From the NCBI GenBank assembly GCA_024638395.1, contig JAHEKK010000281.1, forward strand, positions 1 to 5,186: a stretch of DNA of 5,186 nt. The letters are read 5' to 3'. Both the position numbers and the translations under genes were made by a program. Below, piece by piece: positions 1 to 5,186 of the stretch (within the stretch, counting starts at the first letter, position 1; every line of letters starts with the position of its first letter). Source of the DNA: Gemmatimonadota bacterium. GTDB taxonomy: Bacteria > Gemmatimonadota > Gemmatimonadetes > Longimicrobiales > Gaopeijiaceae. The notes under the pieces are model-generated. The model saw only the letters and a program-made list of their open reading frames with translations. It did no database searches and had not been told where the DNA came from.

Positions 1-606
1 CGGATGGCGTGGGTGGCGGATGGTGACGCGCCTCCAGCCAGCAGTTATCCCAGACTGGCCGATGGCACGCTGGTCCCGGTCGGGGCGCTGGCGTTCCCAC
101 AGTTACCCGGAGTAGACGTGCCGGCGGTCGCACACGTTGCATACCGCGCCGACTATGGCAGCCGGTTCGAGTCGGAAGGCATCGCCGAACGTCAGCCCCC
201 TCAGCTCGGTGAGCCCTTTGCGTCCCTCGTGCCCCAGGTGGACGGCCTCGGCAACGAGCTGGGTGGGGTCCGGCTCGTCGAGCTCCGGGTCCCGGTGGCG
301 ACCTACACCCCCTGGAGCCTCCGTCTCGGGATGGCCGGCGGAGTGGACGAGCTTCGGGACTTCACGGGGCTCTGGATCCCTCTGCCGCGGACACGCGGAG
401 AGGGCGAAGCCGAGGGAGATCCCCGGCCAGCCCTCGAGGTCGCCTACGGGTCGAGGGACCACTACATGAAGCTTGCTCGGGCAGCCGCCCGGGCGCTCGT
501 GCTGGACGGATTCCTGCTCTCGGAGGACGTGCCGCGCATCCTGTCGCGTGCGGAGGCGCAATGGATGTGGGCGGAAGAACACGCCGCCCCGGCGCCACCC
601 TCCTGA
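1..606 (+). CDS. alpha/beta hydrolase domain protein (Abhydrolase_10-like), 3' end only
   Basis: This is the C-terminal part of a larger protein. The frame is open from base 1 with no convincing start, so the ATG at 4 is probably an internal Met. Counting from that Met, 200 residues are visible. Residues 71-107 (PFASLVPQVD..., then GGVRL, VPVATYTPWSLR) and 121-165 (a LWIPLPRTR segment, GDPRPALEVAYGSRDHYM, then an Ala-rich helix) resemble, from memory, the conserved C-terminal end of proteins annotated 'alpha/beta hydrolase domain' (PF20091), where ATYTGWNLR and GDPR..EERYGSRDxY are typical. The segment ARALVLDGFLLSEDVPRIL (163-181) also fits the family end. The substrate is unknown, and any nucleophile would probably lie upstream of the window. 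The gene converges on the c-di-GMP gene with a 23-bp gap. The family call rests on motif resemblance only; no function is assigned. Confidence 0.65.
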   Translation, partial: RMAWVADGDAPPASSYPRLADGTLVPVGALAFPQLPGVDVPAVAHVAYRADYGSRFESEGIAERQPPQLGEPFASLVPQVDGLGNELGGVRLVELRVPVATYTPWSLRLGMAGGVDELRDFTGLWIPLPRTRGEGEAEGDPRPALEVAYGSRDHYMKLARAAARALVLDGFLLSEDVPRILSRAEAQWMWAEEHAAPAPPS

Positions 607-614
607 CGTGGGGG

Positions 615-635
615 CCCTGGGCCTCGGGCTCAGGG
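615..635 (+). terminator. GC-rich hairpin between convergent genes, possible terminator
   Basis: Arms CCCTGGGCC (615-623) and GGCTCAGGG (627-635) close a 3-nt TCG loop with nine pairs, one of them a G-U wobble in the plus-strand RNA. The same position is an A-C mismatch in the minus-strand RNA, so the stem suits termination of the upstream hydrolase gene better. It overlaps the stop codon of the convergent gene (630-632). No T-run follows on either strand, so it is not a classical Rho-independent terminator; it may only stabilise 3' ends. Confidence 0.4.
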
Positions 636-2705
636 AACCGCGGCCTCCTCGAGTCCCGAGCCTAGCCTCACCGGGTCATCGGAGACAATCTCCGCGAGCT
701 CCGCGCTTGCCGCCTCGAAGGCCTGTCTGAGACCCGGATCCAGCGTGGTTCCAAACTCCTTGAGGAGGTGCTTCGTGGCGCTCGCGAAGTCCTGTGCGCC
801 CCGGTATGCCCGGGGGCGGGTCAGGGCGTCCAGGACGTCGGCGATCGCCGCAATCCGTGCGGCCAGGGGTATGGTCTCGCCCATGAGTCCGTCTGGGTAG
901 CCGCTCCCGATCCACCGCTCGTGATGCCAACCCACCACGGCAAGGATGGTCTCGTTCTCCAGCAGGGGGGAGAGCAGCGTCCGCCCGATGAGGGGGTGGC
1001 GCTGGATCTCACGGCGCTCATCGTTCTCCAGTGGACCCGCTTTGTTCAGGAGTGGCGCCGGGATGCCCACCTTGCCCACATCGTGAAGCTCGCATCCCAA
1101 GGCCAGCCCCTCCATGTCGATGCGGCTCGTCTCAGGCCCCAGTCGCCTGGCGATGGCCAGGGACAAGGCGGAGACGCGTTCTGCATGGCCGTGGGCGTAG
1201 GGGTCCCGGATCTCGATGGCACGCACCAGGGTTCGGGCGCCTTGGACCAGCACTTCCCTGGCTTCCGTGGCGCGCTGGCGCTGTTCGTCCGTCTGGGGTG
1301 CGGTGTTGGTGCGGGCGATCTTGTGTGCATCGCGCCGGGCCAGCGCCTCGATCAACTCGTTCCTGAGGCTGGCGATCTCGAAGGGCTTGAACAGGTATCC
1401 GTTCGCCCCGGCGGTGAGGGCCTCGGCCGCCACGCCGGCATCGTTGATGCCGGTCACCGCGATGACCTCGGTGTCCGGCCATCGGCTCTTGGCGGCAGCG
1501 ATGAGCTCGGTGCCACTCTGGCCCGGGAGGCGGATATCCGAGATGACCACGTCGAACTCGTGGTTCAGGAGTCCGATCCCGGCCGGAACGTCGACGGCCA
1601 CCTGGACGTTACAACCCTCCTGTTCAAGATACTTCTGCAGGAGCGTTCGAACCCCGTCTTCATCGTCGACCACGAGGACGGAGCGCCCGGCGGCGAACTT
1701 GGTCACCTGATCCGGTAGCAGCGAGGGAGGAGGACTGCTCTTGCCGATCTCGGCGCCGGGCCGCGGGTAGTCGACGACGTCGATACGCTCGCCGCCACCC
1801 TGGCTGGCCGCCGGACCCTCGTCGGGTATGGCCGTCTCCTGGAGGATGGATCTCCCGAACATGGCCACGCAGTCGCGCCCGGCGCCCTTCGCACGATAGA
1901 GAGCGTGGTCCGCCGCGGCGAGGAGCTCGTCTGGCGACTTCAGGGAGGGATGGAACGTGGCTACGCCGGCGCTCACGGTGAGGGAGCCGCGGTCCAGTGT
2001 GGTGTTCCTCAGGGCCTTCCGAACCCGCTCTGCGAAGGCGAGGGCTCCCTCACCGTCCGACCCGGCCAAGACACTGACGAACTCCTCGCCGCCGAACCGG
2101 CCGCTCAGATTCATGCGCCGGGTGTTTTGAATGAGGATCTCGGCGAACGTCTTGAGGGCGGAATCCCCGGCCTGATGCCCCCAGCGGTCGTTGTACGTCT
2201 TGAAGTGATCCAGATCGAACAGGACCACCGAGAGGGTGCGGCCACGTCTTGCGGCGGCGAATTCGTTCTCCAGGAAGAACCGGGCGTGGCGTCTATTGGG
2301 CAGGTGAGTGAGGAGATCCGTAAACGCAAGGTTCTCCGCTTCCTCCCGTTCCCGGTGAAGGAGCTCGCTCAGCCAGCCGACGCCCAGCACCAATCCCAGG
2401 TATCCCAAGCCGCCCGCCGCCGTTAGCTGGGGCATGGGCCTCATCAGGGCGGCGGTGAAGATGAGGGTGACGGATCCGGCCAGAATGCTCCCGGCCAGGG
2501 CCAGCAGGGTGCCCCGGTATCCCCGGTAGAAGCCGAAAACGAAGGGCGGGAAGGCGATGGGCAGGAGCACCAACGTCCCGTAGGCAGTCAGTGCCCGGGG
2601 AGGCAGCACCAGCACGAGCACAACGGGCAGCACGAACGCCACCGCCGTCGCAACGGCGGCCTTCCGCGGGATCACGCGGCGCATGGCTTTTTCCGGGCCG
2701 GACAT
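630..2705 (-). CDS. membrane-bound GGDEF-REC-HD-GYP cyclic-di-GMP turnover protein
   Basis: A 691-residue bifunctional c-di-GMP protein. Four hydrophobic helices lie at about residues 16-35, 39-60, 65-88 and 94-115, so it sits in the inner membrane with its catalytic domains in the cytosol. The GGDEF domain (about 124-285) has TDLLTHLPNRR, metal Asp164 in FDLDHFK, N172/D173 and the active signature GGEEF (205-209). The inhibitory I-site reads RRMN (196-199) rather than RxxD. A Pro/Gly/Ser-rich linker (about 286-335) leads to a REC domain (341-460) with acidic pocket D347/D348, phospho-acceptor D390, T418 and K440. The HD-GYP domain (about 485-680) has H507, HD at 541-542 within HDVGKVGIP, H570, HHERW (594-598), GYP (602-604) and D623. 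It lacks the Glu four residues before H507 that is seen in trinuclear enzymes, so a binuclear site is expected. The conserved Asp in HHERWDG is Ile599 here. Start choice: the frame stays open to 3488, but that extension is antisense to the next gene and Pro/Arg-rich. ATG 2705 is chosen; ATG 2684 has a weak GGA upstream and ATG 2915 is also possible. Confidence 0.92.
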   Translation of the reverse strand: MSGPEKAMRRVIPRKAAVATAVAFVLPVVLVLVLPPRALTAYGTLVLLPIAFPPFVFGFYRGYRGTLLALAGSILAGSVTLIFTAALMRPMPQLTAAGGLGYLGLVLGVGWLSELLHREREEAENLAFTDLLTHLPNRRHARFFLENEFAAARRGRTLSVVLFDLDHFKTYNDRWGHQAGDSALKTFAEILIQNTRRMNLSGRFGGEEFVSVLAGSDGEGALAFAERVRKALRNTTLDRGSLTVSAGVATFHPSLKSPDELLAAADHALYRAKGAGRDCVAMFGRSILQETAIPDEGPAASQGGGERIDVVDYPRPGAEIGKSSPPPSLLPDQVTKFAAGRSVLVVDDEDGVRTLLQKYLEQEGCNVQVAVDVPAGIGLLNHEFDVVISDIRLPGQSGTELIAAAKSRWPDTEVIAVTGINDAGVAAEALTAGANGYLFKPFEIASLRNELIEALARRDAHKIARTNTAPQTDEQRQRATEAREVLVQGARTLVRAIEIRDPYAHGHAERVSALSLAIARRLGPETSRIDMEGLALGCELHDVGKVGIPAPLLNKAGPLENDERREIQRHPLIGRTLLSPLLENETILAVVGWHHERWIGSGYPDGLMGETIPLAARIAAIADVLDALTRPRAYRGAQDFASATKHLLKEFGTTLDPGLRQAFEAASAELAEIVSDDPVRLGSGLEEAAVP

Positions 2706-2730
2706 TGGCAAGGAAGCTGCCCGTGACGCA

Positions 2731-2753
2731 CCACCCGGGGCAAGCCCCGGTGG
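2731..2753. repeat. inverted repeat / hairpin 1 in the c-di-GMP gene leader
   Basis: On the plus strand CCACCCGGGGC, an AA loop, then GCCCCGGTGG: ten pairs with one bulged C. In the orientation of the c-di-GMP gene it lies 26 nt upstream of ATG 2705, so it would be in that gene's 5' leader if transcription starts further upstream. The right arm is also exactly complementary to the right arm of hairpin 2. No T-run follows it on either strand. Confidence 0.6.
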
Positions 2754-2778
2754 GAAACGCAGAGAAGGGGTATGGGAC

Positions 2779-2820
2779 GCCCCGTGGTCGCCGGGATAGC
2801 TCCCCACGACCACCGGGGCT
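2779..2820. repeat. long inverted repeat / hairpin 2 in the c-di-GMP gene leader
   Basis: Arms GCCCCGTGGTCG (2779-2790) and CGACCACCGGGGC (2807-2819) pair over twelve positions with one bulged base. The 16-nt loop contains an inner GGGA/TCCC stem around TAGC, so the whole element can fold as one extended hairpin. Bases 2810-2820 are also a perfect 11-bp inverted match to 2743-2753 in hairpin 1, giving an alternative long-range pairing. Candidates are a leader regulatory structure, a two-part operator, or a REP/REPIN-like dispersed element; the sequence alone does not decide. Confidence 0.6.
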
Positions 2821-3045
2821 GCTACCTCTGAAATATCGGCGGGCCGGAGGGGAATCGTGACTCCCTCGGGGACGGGCTTGGCGGTCGGATCGTCCGACAC
2901 CCGAGGCCTCTTCATTGCCCGGGGCCTGGGGGTACGCCATAGGTTACGTCGCTCCTGGTCGTCCGGGGCGCCTGTAGCCCGTCCCACAGTGGAAACGTCG
3001 AGGCGCCGGCCCCGGAGACCCGCCAACTGCCACCGAGCCGCCTGC

Positions 3046-3049
3046 GAGG
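3046..3049 (+). promoter_or_regulatory. ribosome binding site deciding the M55 gene start
   Basis: GAGG lies 1 nt before ATG 3051, 7 nt before ATG 3057 and 10 nt before ATG 3060. Only the latter two have workable spacing, and 7 nt is best, so ATG 3057 is preferred over the first ATG. Confidence 0.5.
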
Positions 3050-3056
3050 CATGCAG

Positions 3057-3947
3057 ATGATGCGAAACGCCGGACTGGTCCTGCTCCTGTCCCTCTTCCC
3101 GACTGTCGCCGCACTTGGCCAGGCGCCCGCGGAGGGACCTCGCTACTTCATTTCGGTGGACATGGAGGGCATCGGTGGGGTGGGATCGCCCCAGATGACC
3201 TCGTCGAGCGGTGGAAAGGACTATGACACCGCCCGTCGCCTGATGACCGCCGAGGTCAACGCGGTGGTGGCCGCCCTTTTCGACGCCGGCGCAGGATCCG
3301 TGGTCGTGAACGACTCCCACGGCGATCACCAGAACGTCCTCCACACGAACCTCGACGCCAGGGCCGAGTACATCCAGGGAGCGGTCAAGCGGAGGGGTAT
3401 GGTGGCGGGCCTGGATGCGTCCTTCGATGGGGCGATACTCATCGGGTACCACGCCATGGCGGGGCAGGCCGACGGATTCCTCGCCCACACGGGCTCGGGA
3501 TCCGTAAAAGGCCTGTGGGTCAACGACGTCGAGGTGGGCGAGGGAGGGATGAACGCCATGTTCGCGGCTTCCGTCGGCGTTCCCGTCCTCTTCGCTTCCG
3601 GGGACCGGGCTTTCGCCGACGAGTTCACGGCTCTCACCGGCGCCCCCGTCGTGGTGACGAAGGAGTCCATCGGCTCGTCGGCGGCTCGGTTACGGAGCGC
3701 CGACGCCGTTCTGTCCGACCTTGCCGAAGCCGCGAGACGGGCCTCTTCCGCCCTCCCGCCGGCACTCTTGGATGTTGAACAGCCGACGTCGGTCCGGATG
3801 CGTTTCGCGTCCACCACGAGGCCATACGTTTTGGAGGCCATTCCCGGGATTCGCCGGCTGGACGGATACACGGTCGCCTTCGAAGCCGCTTCGATGGCGG
3901 AAGCCTACGAGCTGATCCGGCTCGCGTACCGATTCATCACGTGGTAG
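3057..3947 (+). CDS. secreted M55 family zinc D-aminopeptidase (DppA-like)
   Basis: A 296-residue protein of peptidase family M55, whose type member, Bacillus subtilis DppA, is a zinc-dependent aminopeptidase releasing N-terminal D-amino acids such as D-Ala. All expected metal ligands can be placed: D35 and E37 in SVDMEG, H88 in NDSHG, H132 in GYHAMAG and E162 in EVGEGGMNA. The conserved active-site His is probably H144. The ARRLMTAEVNA helix (59-69) and KESIG (202-206) are also typical, as is the length after the leader. Spacing between ligands (53 residues from D35 to H88, 44 from H88 to H132) matches the DppA numbering I recall. Unlike DppA, it begins with a signal peptide: MMR, a hydrophobic core LVLLLSLF, and a likely cleavage near GQA (about residue 23), so it should act in the periplasm or outside the cell. 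ATG 3051 would add two residues. The next gene starts inside its last codons. Actual substrate specificity is not visible. Confidence 0.93.
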   Translation: MMRNAGLVLLLSLFPTVAALGQAPAEGPRYFISVDMEGIGGVGSPQMTSSSGGKDYDTARRLMTAEVNAVVAALFDAGAGSVVVNDSHGDHQNVLHTNLDARAEYIQGAVKRRGMVAGLDASFDGAILIGYHAMAGQADGFLAHTGSGSVKGLWVNDVEVGEGGMNAMFAASVGVPVLFASGDRAFADEFTALTGAPVVVTKESIGSSAARLRSADAVLSDLAEAARRASSALPPALLDVEQPTSVRMRFASTTRPYVLEAIPGIRRLDGYTVAFEAASMAEAYELIRLAYRFITW

Positions 3948-5083
3948 CCCACGTGCATTCCTCGTACGACACGATCGTAGTGGGACTCGGAGGAATGGGG
4001 AGCGCGACCCTGTACCACCTGGCCAAGAAGGGTCAACGTGTGTTGGGGATCGAACGGTTCGGTGTCCCCCACGAGATGGGATCGTCCCACGGTCTCACCC
4101 GGATCATTCGTCTGGCCTACTTCGAGCATCCGGACTACGTGCCCCTTCTACGCCGCGCGTACGTTCTCTGGGCTGAGCTCGAGTCGGAGCATGGTGACAC
4201 CCTACTGGTGAAGACGGGATCCCTCGACGTGAGCGATCCCGATGACGACGTGTTCAAGGGATCGCTCGACTCCTGCCAGGACCATGGTCTGGCCCACCAG
4301 ATCCTGGACTCCGGTCAGGTCCATGCCCGATTCCCCGGTTATCACCTGTGGCCTGAGGCCATGGCGGTGTTCCAACCCGATGGAGGATTCCTCGTACCGG
4401 AACGGTGCATCGAGGCCCACGTGAAGGCAGCGCGGAAGCGTGGGGCTGAAGTCCGTACCGGCCTCCGCGTTCTGGGGTGGGAAGAGACGGGTTCCGGCGT
4501 GCGGGTGACCACGGAGGACGGCGTTGTCGAGGCCGGGTGTCTCGTTCTGACGGCCGGCGCGTGGACAGCGGGTCTCACGGAGTTGGGCCGGCTACTCGAG
4601 GTCGAGCGCCAGGTCCTCGTGTGGTTCGAGGCGCCTGAGCCGGGCCTGTTCGCACCCGAGCGATTCCCGGTGTTCAATATCCGCGGCCCCATGGGCCACT
4701 ACTATGGTTTCCCTGAATACGGCATCCCGGGTGTGAAGGTGGGGAAGTACCATCACCTGTCGGAGGTGGTCGATCCCGATGACGTGGACCGGGAAACCGG
4801 GCCGGCCGACGAACTTCCCATCCGCGCCTTCATGGAGTCGGTGCTTCCGGGCGCCGCGGGGGCGACCCTGAAGACCAAGGTTTGCCTCTTCACCAACACG
4901 CCGGACGAGCATTTCATCGTCGACCGCCTCCCGGGGACCGACCGTGTCGTCGTGGGAGCGGGATATTCAGGTCACGGCTTCAAGTTCGCCTCGGTGATGG
5001 GCGAGGTCCTGGCGGCCCTTGCCGCCGGAGAGGAGGCTCCCGGCGACGCGGCCTTCCTTTCGATGACTCGCTTCGCAGGTTGA
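3941..5083 (+). CDS. FAD-dependent amine/amino-acid oxidase, sarcosine oxidase / N-methyltryptophan oxidase (MSOX/MTOX) type
   Basis: A 380-residue DAO-fold flavoprotein, close to the usual length of monomeric sarcosine oxidase (MSOX) and SolA. The family oxidises secondary amines or N-methyl amino acids, with O2 giving H2O2. The Rossmann motif is G15-x-G17-x-x-G20, with ribose-binding E38. GSSHGLTRIIR (47-57) carries the active-site H50, T53, R54 and R57 equivalents of MSOX H45, T48, R49 and R52. HYYGFPEYG (253-261) and K266 match the substrate and O2-activating region, and K349 in GHGFKFAS is conserved. C315 in KVCLFTNTPDEHF aligns with the Cys that binds FAD covalently in MSOX, so covalent flavin is expected. 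No signal peptide is seen, so it should be cytosolic. The GTG start at 3941 overlaps the M55 stop by 7 nt; GTG 3953 is an alternative and neither has a clear Shine-Dalgarno, suggesting translational coupling. The substrate is unknown; sarcosine, another N-methyl amino acid or a pipecolate-like compound are all possible. Confidence 0.9.
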   Translation: MVAHVHSSYDTIVVGLGGMGSATLYHLAKKGQRVLGIERFGVPHEMGSSHGLTRIIRLAYFEHPDYVPLLRRAYVLWAELESEHGDTLLVKTGSLDVSDPDDDVFKGSLDSCQDHGLAHQILDSGQVHARFPGYHLWPEAMAVFQPDGGFLVPERCIEAHVKAARKRGAEVRTGLRVLGWEETGSGVRVTTEDGVVEAGCLVLTAGAWTAGLTELGRLLEVERQVLVWFEAPEPGLFAPERFPVFNIRGPMGHYYGFPEYGIPGVKVGKYHHLSEVVDPDDVDRETGPADELPIRAFMESVLPGAAGATLKTKVCLFTNTPDEHFIVDRLPGTDRVVVGAGYSGHGFKFASVMGEVLAALAAGEEAPGDAAFLSMTRFAG

Positions 5084-5186
5084 ATCCCGGCGCCGGGGTC
5101 GGGTCGGCTACCGCCGGCATCGATGGGAGTGCGCGTCGATGGTGGATGCTTCTACTCCTGTCCGTCGCCGAGCTCCTCGGCATGTC
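5080..5186 (+). CDS. probable MFS transporter, 5' end only
   Basis: A frame running off the window end. From TTG 5080, which overlaps the oxidase stop as TTGA, it encodes about 22 polar or small residues and then RRWWMLLLLSVAELLGMS. A basic-aromatic start followed by a helix ending AELLGMS resembles the first transmembrane segment of a group of major facilitator transporters (AELLGMSLWFSASAV in many). The alternative start is ATG 5146, immediately after the WW. No strong Shine-Dalgarno is visible for either, which fits translational coupling to the oxidase. Only about 35 codons are present, so substrate and even family are tentative; uptake of the amine or amino acid used by the upstream oxidase is an inference from position. 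Confidence 0.5.
   Translation, partial: MNPGAGVGSATAGIDGSARRWWMLLLLSVAELLGM

Larger units (their letters stand above)
2706..3056. other. divergent intergenic region
   Basis: About 350 bp separates the divergent c-di-GMP gene and the M55 operon and must hold promoters for both. The half nearer the c-di-GMP gene is dominated by two strong hairpins (see separate entries). The half nearer the M55 gene (about 2830-3040) shows no repeat, and I found no convincing -35/-10 pair on either strand. Open frames cross the region on the minus strand, for example 2915 down to 2706, but their Pro/Gly/Ser-rich translation lacks any recognisable domain, so I treat them as noncoding or at most an uncertain N-terminal extension. 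Confidence 0.6.

Noticed and set aside
768..1718. Long plus-strand open frame (316 codons) opposite the c-di-GMP gene
   Set aside because: It is antisense to the conserved REC and HD-GYP coding sequence, shows no recognisable domain, and is expected as a shadow frame at high GC.
1905..2426. Plus-strand 173-codon frame opposite the GGEEF domain
   Set aside because: The opposite strand encodes the intact GGDEF motif series; this translation has no known motif.
2731..2840. Possible known c-di-GMP (GEMM) riboswitch upstream of the c-di-GMP gene
   Set aside because: The characteristic GCAAACC-like and GNRA/tetraloop-receptor features were not found on either strand; only the hairpin layout is supported.
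2706..3488. Minus-strand extension of the c-di-GMP frame up to 3488
   Set aside because: It runs antisense through the M55 signal peptide and first ligands, and its translation is Arg/Pro/His-rich with no domain; a normal membrane-anchor start exists at 2705 or 2684.
3326..3871. Minus-strand 181-codon frame opposite the M55 gene
   Set aside because: Shadow of the conserved M55 coding sequence; no domain and no ribosome site.
5086..5097. Perfect 12-bp palindrome CCCGGCGCCGGG just after the oxidase stop
   Set aside because: It has no T-run and a probable overlapping reading frame runs through it, so a terminator is unlikely; short GC palindromes are common at this composition.

Overview
This is a high-GC bacterial window with dense genes, short overlaps between neighbours and apparent GTG/TTG starts. 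The base composition and gene content fit a soil or sediment bacterium of a lineage such as Gemmatimonadota, Acidobacteriota or similar. That placement is a weak inference, because the window holds no rRNA or other phylogenetic marker. No tRNA, rRNA, CRISPR array, insertion sequence or phage gene was seen.

Layout, left to right: (1) the 3' end of a plus-strand gene for an alpha/beta-hydrolase-domain (Abhydrolase_10-like) protein, ending at 606; (2) a 23-bp convergent gap with a GC-rich hairpin at 615-635; (3) a long minus-strand gene (630-2705) for a membrane-anchored multidomain cyclic-di-GMP protein with the order four TM helices, GGEEF diguanylate cyclase, receiver (REC), HD-GYP phosphodiesterase; (4) a divergent intergenic region of about 350 bp with two strong GC-rich hairpins whose arms can also re-pair with each other; (5) a plus-strand run of three overlapping genes: a secreted M55 (DppA-like) zinc D-aminopeptidase, an FAD-dependent amine/amino-acid oxidase of the monomeric sarcosine oxidase / N-methyltryptophan oxidase group, and the first codons of what looks like an MFS transporter, cut by the window end.

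The plus-strand trio overlaps by 7 and 4 nt, so it is very likely one co-translated operon. A plausible reading is exported cleavage of a peptide containing D- or modified amino acids, oxidation of a released amine or amino acid in the cytosol, and transport of a substrate or product. The c-di-GMP gene is transcribed divergently and shares only the intergenic region with it. Its protein carries both synthesis and degradation domains of the same second messenger, has a phosphorylatable REC between them, and has a degenerate inhibitory site on the cyclase. The most interesting signals are that architecture and the possible alternative-pairing leader upstream of it.
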